Assembly (NCBI GenBank): GCA_024683935.1
Contig: JAIKXV010000038.1
Span: forward strand, 1 to 64,000
Reading direction: 5' to 3'
DNA length: 64,000 nt
DNA from: Lachnospiraceae bacterium
GTDB lineage: Bacteria > Bacillota_A > Clostridia > Lachnospirales > Lachnospiraceae
Positions 54,348-62,350 of this stretch are shown piece after piece; position 1 is the stretch's first letter, and every line of letters begins with the position of its first letter. The translations under genes were made by a program, and so were the position numbers. The notes under the pieces are model-generated. The model saw only the letters and a program-made list of their open reading frames with translations, did no database searches and was not told the DNA's origin.

Positions 54348-56326
54348 GCACCAAAACCCAGCCTTGACATATTTCCCCTCTGCATGATGTCTGACATCTT
54401 CTGCCGTTCTATTGCCTGCCTGATATCAGATACCGTGATCTCCATAAACTTACGCTTTACAGACTTGATCCCCTTCAGTTCCTTTGTCCTCTGCGCCGCA
54501 AATATGGTTGCGATCTCAAGGAGGCTCCTTGCCTCACGGCCGTTTCCGAAGGTTCTGTCTCCCACTCTGCTCATAAAGTACTCCCTGATCAGTTCATCAG
54601 CCTTTCTGCTCACACTGAACTGCTGTGATTTAGCCAAAGTGTGTACGATCCCGACCATGTCCTCCGGAGAATATGAGTCAAAGTAGACCGTGGAATTTAT
54701 GCGGCTCTTAAGTCCGGGATTTGAATCAATGAATCTCTTCATAAGATTATCCTTCTTCGGAACCTTTATCCCGCCGTATCCTGCAAAGATCACCAGCTTC
54801 TCGGTTCCGTGCTCCTCTATCTCGGTTATGAGCGTTGCTACAGCTTCCTGACTGAACATATCCCCGCTGCTGTTCGAGAGATCCGTAGCCACCAGAGAAT
54901 ATGCCTCATCTATCATAATGATGTCATTCTCCTCAAAAAGCCTGTGAACCTTGGGTGCAGTGTGTCCCACATACATTCCCTTTAAGTCAGCTCCGTTCAC
55001 ACAGGTGAACCGGTTCCCCGGGAGAAGGTTCCTTTCCATCATCATATTTCCCATGTACTTTGCCACTGTGGTCTTTGCCACACCGGGCGCACCAATGAAA
55101 AGATGAACATTATGGAACTGTCCCTTGTCCAGTCCAAGACTCTCACGTCTCTTATGATAAGAAAGAACATCTACGATCTCACGGACTCTGCTCTTGACAT
55201 TGTCAAGTCCGAATATCTCCCTGTCCAGTTTCTTCGATGCAGCGCCCGCTTTTTCCAGCTGAGCCTTGTCTGTAAGGTTTGCAAAGCGCTTCAGTATATC
55301 GAAATCCCTTTCCTTCAGGACCTTCCCGCTGTTCCCTCTTTCGCGTATATAGCGGAGGATCTGATGCATCAGTTCGGACTTCCCGGGGTTATGCATATGA
55401 ACAATGCGACTCACAATCTTTGCCGTCTGAAATCCCTCATTAAGAGAAAAACCTTCTTTTTCCACCCAGTTTTCAAACTGACTGATACGGTAGTTCCTTA
55501 CCTTTTCTTTATCCTTTTCATCTGCAGTTTTGACATCTATCACCAGGGCCGCCTGTTCCAGGACCATCCGCGTAAACTCAGGATCTTCATAGGATTTTCC
55601 TCCGAATTCCATATCGTCACTGTCAAGCATCTGGAACAGTTCAGCGGACCTTCTCTTAATATCAAGCACATAGAGATGGCGGTTATTTTTGAAAAAGCTT
55701 CCTATACGTGTACTGAAATTCTGGTAAACACCGCTGAATCCAAACATATTCCCCGGTTCATTAACGATACATACAGGTTCATTTCTGCATGCCGACCACC
55801 AGGGATCTCTCTGCCTGAAATTCCTCCGGCCCTGCATTCCGAAACCGTCACTTCCGAATACATCAAATTCCGGTCCTCCCAGATACATTGAAATGTCGCC
55901 GGCGGAGATAAGGGGGATCTTCAGGGCATTTTCCCTCCAGACTTCGGCTTCGCATAAAGGATCGTCCTCATCATCTCCAAACTCCGCCTCAAAATAATCC
56001 TCACCTGTCTCTTCGCTTAGATCATCATCGGCACAGACATCCGACATCAGATCTATATTGTCTGTTTCATTATAAACAGCGGCGAGATACGACAGTGCCA
56101 TATAACCTTCCTCTTCATTATCTGCGCGGATCACCACTGTTTTTGCCGGACTGCTCTCCAGCTGCTCCTTCAGATTATTAAAGAAAGGTGCTCCATTCCT
56201 TATATCTTCCAGCAGTTCCGACTTTCCAAGTGTCGAAGAAAGCTGCAGATACTTAATGCATTCCCTGCCCCTTCCTTCCATGAAACCGTTTACGATCTCC
56301 GGCGCCAGTAAATTCAGTTTCTTCAT
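54344..56326 (-). CDS. AAA+ ATPase of the CbxX/CfqX (SpoVK) type with a large novel N-terminal region
   Basis: A 660-residue protein. The C-terminal AAA+ domain (about 370-600) has Walker A GAPGVAKTT (412-420), pore-loop-like GMYVGHTAPKV, Walker B IIMIDEAYS (469-477), and arginine-finger/sensor region NGREARSLLE, closest to CbbX/SpoVK. Residues 1-360 match nothing I know; they have an acidic stretch (100-125). It starts 5 bases after the clpP gene, so the two are co-expressed and may form an ATP-dependent protease or a regulated chaperone. The C-terminal tail ends RLGFGA. LGF resembles the (I/L/V)G(F/L) ClpP-docking tripeptide, but LGL also occurs inside the domain at 397-399, so this is weak. 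No SpoVK sporulation neighbours are present. Confidence 0.85.
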   Translation of the reverse strand: MKKLNLLAPEIVNGFMEGRGRECIKYLQLSSTLGKSELLEDIRNGAPFFNNLKEQLESSPAKTVVIRADNEEEGYMALSYLAAVYNETDNIDLMSDVCADDDLSEETGEDYFEAEFGDDEDDPLCEAEVWRENALKIPLISAGDISMYLGGPEFDVFGSDGFGMQGRRNFRQRDPWWSACRNEPVCIVNEPGNMFGFSGVYQNFSTRIGSFFKNNRHLYVLDIKRRSAELFQMLDSDDMEFGGKSYEDPEFTRMVLEQAALVIDVKTADEKDKEKVRNYRISQFENWVEKEGFSLNEGFQTAKIVSRIVHMHNPGKSELMHQILRYIRERGNSGKVLKERDFDILKRFANLTDKAQLEKAGAASKKLDREIFGLDNVKSRVREIVDVLSYHKRRESLGLDKGQFHNVHLFIGAPGVAKTTVAKYMGNMMMERNLLPGNRFTCVNGADLKGMYVGHTAPKVHRLFEENDIIMIDEAYSLVATDLSNSSGDMFSQEAVATLITEIEEHGTEKLVIFAGYGGIKVPKKDNLMKRFIDSNPGLKSRINSTVYFDSYSPEDMVGIVHTLAKSQQFSVSRKADELIREYFMSRVGDRTFGNGREARSLLEIATIFAAQRTKELKGIKSVKRKFMEITVSDIRQAIERQKMSDIMQRGNMSRLGFGA

Positions 56327-56331
56327 AATAA

Positions 56332-56898
56332 TTACCTCCCTATTACCATATCAGCTATACCGTACGCCACCGCTTCATCTGCCTTCATCCAGTGATCCCG
56401 GTCTGTCGCCCGGACGATCTCTTCTAAGGGCTTTCCGCAGTTTTCAGCCAGGATGGAATTCAGTTCCTCCCTCAGGCTCTTGATATGATCAGCCGCTATC
56501 AGAATATCCTCTGTCTGACCTTCCACCCCTCCCGAAGGCTGATGTATCATGACCTCACTGTGGGGAAGAAGTACTCTCTCGCCCTTCTTTCCTCCGGAGA
56601 GAAGTACCGCCGCCATGCTGGCTGCGTGTCCGAAACACACGGTGGACACCGGGCTTTCCAGCGTCCTCATCGTGTCATAGATCGCGAGTCCGTCACTCAC
56701 AGACCCTCCGGGACTGTTGATATAGAGATTGATCTTCTCCCCCTTTGCCTGATTGTCGAGGTAGAGCATCTGCGATATGACCGATAATGCCATATCATCA
56801 TCAATAGCCCCCGACAACAGGATTATTCTGTTTTCCAGATTCATCGACAGAATATCTGTCTTTCCCATTTCACTGCTAACTACAGGATTAAATACCAT
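56332..56898 (-). CDS. clpP: ClpP-family serine peptidase
   Basis: A 188-residue ClpP subunit. The catalytic residues Ser94 (GHAASMAA), His119 (MIHQPSGG) and an Asp in ATDRDHWM (166 or 168) are all present, with LYINSPGGSV at the substrate strand. The frame is open to 56961, but GGGAGAAAG directly before the ATG at 56898 (MVFNPVVSSEMG) fixes this start. Unlike the housekeeping gene it is not next to clpX or tig; its partner is a CbxX-type AAA+ gene 5 bases downstream. It could be a dedicated paralogue. I cannot tell from this window whether another clpP exists. Confidence 0.92.
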   Translation of the reverse strand: MVFNPVVSSEMGKTDILSMNLENRIILLSGAIDDDMALSVISQMLYLDNQAKGEKINLYINSPGGSVSDGLAIYDTMRTLESPVSTVCFGHAASMAAVLLSGGKKGERVLLPHSEVMIHQPSGGVEGQTEDILIAADHIKSLREELNSILAENCGKPLEEIVRATDRDHWMKADEAVAYGIADMVIGR

Positions 56899-56952
56899 AT
56901 TCTTTCTCCCTTCATTCTGTATATCAGCTTCATTTGATGGAATAATGGTAAC

Positions 56953-56982
56953 AAAAAACATAGGGCAAAAATGCCCTATGTC
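56953..56982 (-). terminator. Rho-independent terminator of the WYL regulator gene
   Basis: Nine-base arms CATAGGGCA (56959-56967) and TGCCCTATG (56972-56980), 4-base loop, then six U on the minus strand. It resembles the terminator at 62061-62092 in stem core, loop and the flanking TGTCCGA. Confidence 0.85.
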
Positions 56983-57036
56983 CGACAGTTTTTATTCTAT
57001 GATTTGCGGTCTTACGTCCCGCTAAAGCGCCTGTTT

Positions 57037-58185
57037 TCAGTACAAAGATATTGCTTCCTTCAGTCTTTTTCTGATCTCATCCGCCACTCCCGGGGGGCTT
57101 AAAACCCTCAGCCTGTCGCAGTACTGGGTGGCAAAGAGCGCCATCCCGCCTGTAGAAGCCCGGACAGATGCCAGTATCCACTCTCCGTCACTTCTGTTAT
57201 ACTGTGCCGGATCGGTAAATATCTTTTTCAGGTCTTCTTCCGAAGCCTGTTTCATAGTAATATTGCGTCCAAAGGTATCCACCATGGCATTCAGCATCCC
57301 GTTCTTATCATTGGCAAAAAAGACCAGCCTGATCATCTCGGGTTTTCCGCCGAACATGACCGGATGCTGCATACGGTACTGGGATTTCGACGGGATCAGA
57401 TCCTTTGGAACCGCATATTTCTTTGCTTCCTTTGGATTCAGTTTATCCAGTCTCTCGATATTTTCTATCCGGTCAAGTCTCAGACTCACCGGGGTATCCA
57501 GATCTGCTTTTTTGCACTGACAATAGTAGTAGCCGTTTCCCCAGATAAGATTAAGGGGTTTAAATATCTTTGGATAGCCGTCCCTCACATGGAGCTTTCC
57601 ATCCGCTCCGTAATTACAGTATGTGATCTTGGCGTAGACACCCGCCTTGATTATCCGGTTTAAGATCCTGATATTCGGAAGAACCCTGTCCTCATTATCC
57701 GGGCTCTTGATCTCTCTGTCCTCGGCATTCTGCACATACTTCACAATACCATATGTATCCGGACAGACAGATATCAGACCGTCAATGATCCCTGTGATAT
57801 CTTTCAGGGTAAGATAGTTATATGCTTCCACCGAATCCCTTATGGTCTGTATTTCTTCCTCGCTGAACGGCTGGTCATAGTAAAAATACTTTGTGGGAGA
57901 TTTATCCTCTGACTGATTATAAGGAACATACTTTTTCCTTCCCGGGAGCTTGGATTTCATGACCAGCTTTATCGGCACCTTTGCCCCCGCGCTTTCCATG
58001 TTATCCAAAATACGGGCAACTGTGGATCTGTCCACGCTGCCCATGCTCATATAATATTCATTCAGCTTTTCATGTATTTTGGAAACCGTCAAAGGATTTT
58101 TTTCGTCGCTGAACCTTTTTAACACCAGCAGCACATAAAGCGAATAGTTTCTGGTACTGGCCGCAGCTTCTTCTACTTTTCCCAT
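57037..58185 (-). CDS. WYL-domain transcriptional regulator
   Basis: A 382-residue protein with an N-terminal winged helix (about 14-85), a WYL domain (about 180-250; the region KITYCNYGADGKLHVRDGYP and NGYYYCQCKKADLDTPVSLRLDRIENI) and a C-terminal WCX extension. WYL proteins sense ligands, often nucleic-acid-related, and are frequent regulators of defence and mobile loci. It is a single-gene unit, with an extended -10 promoter and its own terminator. The ribosome site (AAAGGA) is unusually far (about 16 bases) from the ATG. Its targets may be the adjacent clpP-AAA or PcfJ units, but no operator was found. Confidence 0.88.
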   Translation of the reverse strand: MGKVEEAAASTRNYSLYVLLVLKRFSDEKNPLTVSKIHEKLNEYYMSMGSVDRSTVARILDNMESAGAKVPIKLVMKSKLPGRKKYVPYNQSEDKSPTKYFYYDQPFSEEEIQTIRDSVEAYNYLTLKDITGIIDGLISVCPDTYGIVKYVQNAEDREIKSPDNEDRVLPNIRILNRIIKAGVYAKITYCNYGADGKLHVRDGYPKIFKPLNLIWGNGYYYCQCKKADLDTPVSLRLDRIENIERLDKLNPKEAKKYAVPKDLIPSKSQYRMQHPVMFGGKPEMIRLVFFANDKNGMLNAMVDTFGRNITMKQASEEDLKKIFTDPAQYNRSDGEWILASVRASTGGMALFATQYCDRLRVLSPPGVADEIRKRLKEAISLY

Positions 58186-58221
58186 GATTTGTCAATGGCG
58201 ATCCTTTCATATAGTAGAATA

Positions 58222-58230
58222 ATTATAACA
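58222..58230 (-). promoter_or_regulatory. Extended -10 promoter of the WYL gene
   Basis: Minus strand TGTTATAAT (-10 at 58222-58227 with upstream TG). It lies 37 bases before the WYL ATG; no good -35 was found. Confidence 0.6.
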
Positions 58231-58255
58231 CAGATCTCCTGCCGGCATCATATAT

Positions 58256-59959
58256 TTACCAGTTGATATTCCCGAAGCCGCCGTCAGTTCCGAAGACATT
58301 CCCATTGCCGAAGCCGCCGTCAGTTCCGAAGACATTCCCATTACCGAAGCCTCCGCGATTTACAAAAGGATTTTCAGGCAAGTCATTCCAGTCATTTGCG
58401 GCTCTGGCAGAAACCGGTATAACAGGAAGAGTGAGCTCCATCCGTTCAGACCATTCCCTGATAAAAGCCATTTCCCGTTCAGACGGATCCCTGTTCATCT
58501 CCCCGAATATCTGCCCGACCATTCCATCGGGCATCACTTCTATTGTAATGAGAGATTTTTCCGGCTTCTTTTTCTTCCTCATGAACAGTATCATTTCCTC
58601 CCCTCTGGTCACCTTTCCGATGTATCCTGCCAGGCAGTTATGCTGCTGCCTCGCCTCATCTTCAAGGTTTTCCTTTGCTTCAGGTGCCATGATCATATAC
58701 TCACCGTCTTCATATTCAAGCCCGTTCATTTTCTCATATGATCTTTCCCACATTTTCCTGTCTATCTCATCCTTATGTATCTTTAACATATATCTCATTC
58801 GCATCAGTGATGACGCCAGATATTTGGGATACTTATCCCTTACCTTTCCATATATGATCTTCTGATGACCCACATACTCCTTCCACGCCTGCAGAAAAAC
58901 ACTCATTTCATATCCCTCGGAACAGGGATGCATGACCAGATATTCAATAAAAGGTCCCGGCTTAAAGATCAGACTGTTCTTTATCCTGATCCTATTTTCC
59001 TTCCTGATCTTTTCTATCTGTGCCGCCATATTTCTACCGTCATAAGAAATACACTCTGCCACGGTATTATCAAAAACCGACCCGTTTAAACCTGTGTTCA
59101 TGAAATTATCCAGACCGAAAAATTTTTTTACGGAAAGGCTGTCATCTGTTAATCCCGCATCCATCATATCCGCCAGTTCTCTGTAGTCTATAACGTCTTC
59201 CAGGCAGGATGACAGATAGCTTTCTGCGGCTTTTACAGCCCAGTCCACACCGAAAAGCCCCGATATCATGTTCAATGCCCTGATGCTCTTAAGCAGCATG
59301 GTTTCTCTTTTTCCTTCATGATGATATAGTACTTTACTTAAAGCATCCTTTCTTGTGACATTCCTTTTACAGGCTATCATATCTATGATTTTTTCTAAAA
59401 GTGTGACAATACCATTTTTGTCGCTTCCGCCAGGATCCACCGGACCATAATACTCATAGAGAAAATCAGAACAGCTGAAATGCACGTTTCCGAAATCAAA
59501 CCCCCCTTCTCCCATATCTTCCTCTACATTATCCAAACCCGAATAAAGAAAGTCCAGCCCTTTCTTCATAAGGGTTCTGCTGAACTCATAAATAATCATC
59601 CGTTCAATACTGCTTACAAAAGCCGAAATATATGACTGGCTGTTTTCCATACTGCTTAGCCAGCACACCCGGTCAAGTTTCAAAGGTTCCGTAAGTCCCG
59701 ACAGAAATCTCTTTACGGAATTACATGCCACCTTTTTTATCTGCCCCTCTTCCTTAATATATGCCTGTCCCTGGCTCACAAGGATGACAAGCTCAGACTT
59801 CTTTATTCCTTCGGATTTTTCTACACAGAAATCACAGCCATCCTGAAAAATGATATTGTACTTTATTCTTTTCTTTACTTTCTTTGCTCCCGTATTCCTC
59901 TTCCTTGAATACAGCTCCTTCATTTCATTTCTGCCTAAGATATAGTCCTTTATCTCCAT
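58256..59959 (-). CDS. PcfJ-like protein with glycine-rich repeat tail
   Basis: A 567-residue protein. Residues about 425-510 match the PcfJ-like domain: QQHNCLAGYIGKVTRGEEM, then ILFMRKKKKPEKSLITIEV and GQIFGEMNRDPS. PcfJ is known from conjugative plasmids such as pCF10 and related mobile elements; its biochemical role is not established. Residues 1-420 are helix-rich and unrecognised. The tail (535-567) carries two copies of a 12-residue GNGNVFGTDGGF repeat. The gene is in a unit with the unknown protein at 60046 and the lipoprotein at 60589. No other conjugation genes are nearby, so it may be a domesticated accessory gene. Confidence 0.8.
   Translation of the reverse strand: MEIKDYILGRNEMKELYSRKRNTGAKKVKKRIKYNIIFQDGCDFCVEKSEGIKKSELVILVSQGQAYIKEEGQIKKVACNSVKRFLSGLTEPLKLDRVCWLSSMENSQSYISAFVSSIERMIIYEFSRTLMKKGLDFLYSGLDNVEEDMGEGGFDFGNVHFSCSDFLYEYYGPVDPGGSDKNGIVTLLEKIIDMIACKRNVTRKDALSKVLYHHEGKRETMLLKSIRALNMISGLFGVDWAVKAAESYLSSCLEDVIDYRELADMMDAGLTDDSLSVKKFFGLDNFMNTGLNGSVFDNTVAECISYDGRNMAAQIEKIRKENRIRIKNSLIFKPGPFIEYLVMHPCSEGYEMSVFLQAWKEYVGHQKIIYGKVRDKYPKYLASSLMRMRYMLKIHKDEIDRKMWERSYEKMNGLEYEDGEYMIMAPEAKENLEDEARQQHNCLAGYIGKVTRGEEMILFMRKKKKPEKSLITIEVMPDGMVGQIFGEMNRDPSEREMAFIREWSERMELTLPVIPVSARAANDWNDLPENPFVNRGGFGNGNVFGTDGGFGNGNVFGTDGGFGNINW
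58264..58350. repeat. 36-base tandem repeat inside the PcfJ-like gene
   Basis: Units start at 58273, 58309 and 58345 (exact 36-base period); the first two are nearly identical and the third diverges after about 10 bases. The period is a multiple of 3 and encodes 12-residue glycine-rich repeats. Confidence 0.9.
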
Positions 59960-60045
59960 GTTTTGTCTACGCCGCTCCTTTCACCTATCAATAAATATCT
60001 GCCGCCCGATACAAGCGGCATCGACTCTCCCTTTTTGAAACGAAA

Positions 60046-60558
60046 TTATGCCAGTGTATTGTTTCTTATTTCATCGATCCTTTCATGATCGTACTTATCT
60101 ACATCCCGCACTCTCAAAGTAACCGTTTCCGGATATAAGTTCTCTGTATGCTTATAAAACATAATGGTTTTATCATCCTTCAGATAAGTATAATACGTAT
60201 ACAGCAGGCTGCAGGATTTACAATAATCCAGGCTGTCCGTCCTGCACTTATTCGGTTTTATTCTGTCGAAATCTATTTCCCCGAAGCGCATGCAATATGG
60301 CACCGCTTCAGAAATATCCTGCAGACATTCCGGAATATCCTCAGCCATATCTTTATCCACTGTTATTGCAGCAAGCCTGTTATCAATAAAATACGCCTCC
60401 ACAATCCCTTCCATCGCTCCCTTATTTCTCACAAATGTCGATCTTGTCTCTTTCTTATATTTCCTGTCATCCCCCGCATATTCCCGAAGTCTTTTATCTA
60501 CAGTCTTTCTGTCATCCCCGATATTAAATTCTCCTATGCCCCTGATCCTTATATTCAA
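60046..60558 (-). CDS. Unknown 170-residue cytoplasmic protein
   Basis: I do not recognise this protein. It has no signal or membrane segment, is rich in Asp, Lys and Tyr, and has four Cys, of which CKSC (about residues 113-116) could be a redox or metal pair. The N-terminus reads MNIRIRGIGEFNIGDD. AGGAGG precedes the ATG. It lies 30 bases after the lipoprotein gene and 86 bases before the PcfJ-like gene on the same strand, so the three probably form one unit. Even codon use and a long open frame support that it is real. Confidence 0.75.
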   Translation of the reverse strand: MNIRIRGIGEFNIGDDRKTVDKRLREYAGDDRKYKKETRSTFVRNKGAMEGIVEAYFIDNRLAAITVDKDMAEDIPECLQDISEAVPYCMRFGEIDFDRIKPNKCRTDSLDYCKSCSLLYTYYTYLKDDKTIMFYKHTENLYPETVTLRVRDVDKYDHERIDEIRNNTLA

Positions 60559-60588
60559 AGTTTTCCTCCTTCGATCACCCTTTTGTCA

Positions 60589-61977
60589 TCAGTCTGACAG
60601 GCTTTTTTCAATATAAGTCATCATCTCATCAAAGAAGAGATTATCCATATTTTTAAGTTTCACTTCCTCTTCAAGATCAAAAACATCATAGAGGGTTTTC
60701 CTTATTTCCTCATACTCTTTCTCACTTACCAGCTCGTCATTAACGCAGTAATTGTATAGAATATTGCCTTGAAAATCCTTCATAAACTCATTGGTTAAAT
60801 ACGATTCAAGTGCTTCTTTTCTGGTTATAAGTATGCATTCCAGCATACCGTTCCGGAAAGCGTAATACTCTTCCTGTACATTTCCCCAGTCCGCATGATA
60901 TGACCTTATAATGTTTTTACCCGGAAAACAGGAAGTATACTGCGCATCTCCGTCCTCATTTTCATAACCCTCCTCCCGGAGTACCCGTCCTTCCGATACG
61001 AACCAGAATTCATACTTTTGCCCGCCATACGCTGTCATCTCTGGTATTCCGTCACCGTCCATATCAGAGAGGGAATATCTGTAATATCTCATTTCATCCC
61101 TGTTCTTTATACAGAAATTCATATAGGCAAGATATGACCTCAGGGCCCACTCCTTTGCCCAGGCATCAGTGCCGATACCAAGATCCTCCGCAAGATTCTC
61201 TATTCCAAGTCTTTTCCCCTTAAAATCCGTATCTTCCTTTTCTGTGTATGATGCAATGCCGGAATGGTATTTCTTTTCGGAAAGTGTCTTCACCTTATGA
61301 TCTTCATTCTCGTAGTAATAAACAGGAGGCTTTGCCTCTGCCGGATCATCTCCGTCGCAGCATTCCACGTATTCCAAATAATAATCATCCTTAGGGACAA
61401 GCTTCTCTCCGTCAAAAGTAAAGGACCTGAGTTCCGATCCGTAATCGGAAAAGACTGCCTTTCTTTCTCTGTCAAAGCGCATGGCTGCTCCCACAAAGCA
61501 CTCCTTGTAATTCTTTCCTGTCTTGTATATCTCCCATTCATAGGGATCTTCTCCGTTGTAACCATATCCCAAAAGGAACTCCGGAATGCCGTCATCATTC
61601 AGGTCTTCAAGACAGTATTGATAATATTCCTGGGGATAATCATTATTTATGTAGTCAAGATTATTCCGGGTTGTGAATCCACCGCTCATAAAATCCGCCG
61701 TAAGAAGCCAGTAGTCTTTTATATATGCTTCCGTCCCAATATACTGAATGCTTTCCTTTTTTTCAGGAAGATATTCCTCAAAATACGATCTGAACTCCTC
61801 CCCCTTCGGCTCATCTTTTGCTTCTGAATAATCCTCATTGATCCCGGGATATTCATGCTGTACCTCCGGATTAACGTTTATCTCGGCTTTGATGCAGCCG
61901 GAAAGAAAAACCGTCAGAGCGATCATTAAAATGGTCAGACTTTTTTTCAGGAATATGTTTTTAGCTTTTTCCGGCAT
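60589..61977 (-). CDS. Lipoprotein with EF-hand-like loops, function unknown
   Basis: A 462-residue exported protein. Residues 1-28 form a lipoprotein signal with lipobox LSGC (Cys28). Two calcium-type loops with the same context, DLNDDGIPEFLLG (about 123-135) and DMDGDGIPEMTAYG (about 310-323), suggest a duplicated repeat-type (FG-GAP/dockerin-like loop) domain, common in Lachnospiraceae surface proteins. AAGGGGG lies before the ATG. It is first in a unit with the unknown 170-residue protein and the PcfJ-like protein. Its role is unknown. Confidence 0.82.
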   Translation of the reverse strand: MPEKAKNIFLKKSLTILMIALTVFLSGCIKAEINVNPEVQHEYPGINEDYSEAKDEPKGEEFRSYFEEYLPEKKESIQYIGTEAYIKDYWLLTADFMSGGFTTRNNLDYINNDYPQEYYQYCLEDLNDDGIPEFLLGYGYNGEDPYEWEIYKTGKNYKECFVGAAMRFDRERKAVFSDYGSELRSFTFDGEKLVPKDDYYLEYVECCDGDDPAEAKPPVYYYENEDHKVKTLSEKKYHSGIASYTEKEDTDFKGKRLGIENLAEDLGIGTDAWAKEWALRSYLAYMNFCIKNRDEMRYYRYSLSDMDGDGIPEMTAYGGQKYEFWFVSEGRVLREEGYENEDGDAQYTSCFPGKNIIRSYHADWGNVQEEYYAFRNGMLECILITRKEALESYLTNEFMKDFQGNILYNYCVNDELVSEKEYEEIRKTLYDVFDLEEEVKLKNMDNLFFDEMMTYIEKSLSD

Positions 61978-62060
61978 ATCTGTTCCCCCTTAAAAGGCCG
62001 TTTCATCTTTTGTGAGAGTATCTTACCACCATGTATTATGCATATTTGCCTGATTGCATA

Positions 62061-62092
62061 AAAAAAAAGACAGGGCAAAAATTGCCCTGTCC
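62061..62092 (-). terminator. Rho-independent terminator after the zinc-ribbon/small-protein unit
   Basis: GACAGGGCAA (62069-62078) pairs with TTGCCCTGTC (62082-62091) around a 3-base loop, then eight U on the minus strand. It lies 61 bases past the stop of the 59-residue gene. Confidence 0.88.
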
Positions 62093-62152
62093 GATCACTC
62101 AGCAAACCTGTTTAATGAATTTTGTTCTTGAGTTCTATTTCAAAATCAGATC

Positions 62153-62332
62153 TTAATCATCCTTCTTTTTCTTTCTTTCGGTACGAAGAAATGAATCCTC
62201 ATTAAGGCTAAGGATGATCTCCTTATCCACGTAATTATCGGCAGTCTCCGCGTGGCTCACAGGTTTCATGCTCTTATAACAGAACCATGCCACAAGACCC
62301 GCAACAATCAATGCACATATAAAAGGCAACAT
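62153..62332 (-). CDS. Small single-span membrane protein (59 residues)
   Basis: A short frame with AGGAG nine bases before its ATG. The product begins MLPFICALIVAGLVAWFCY, a membrane span, followed by a cytoplasmic tail with HAETADNYVDKEIILSLNED and a basic end RKKKKDD. It starts 18 bases after the stop of the zinc-ribbon membrane protein gene, and both end at the terminator at 62061-62092, so they are probably expressed together. I know no named family for it. Its coding signs (ribosome site, span, charge pattern) are good. Confidence 0.75.
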   Translation of the reverse strand: MLPFICALIVAGLVAWFCYKSMKPVSHAETADNYVDKEIILSLNEDSFLRTERKKKKDD

Positions 62333-62350
62333 CTCACTTCACTCCTTTCT

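Noticed and set aside
54344..56326. Assignment of the AAA+ gene as sporulation gene spoVK
   Set aside because: Only the AAA+ domain matches; the 360-residue N-terminus and clpP neighbour do not fit SpoVK.
58264..58350. 36-base periodic repeats that could suggest a CRISPR array
   Set aside because: The units are directly adjacent without spacers, stay in frame and encode a glycine-rich tail of the PcfJ-like protein.
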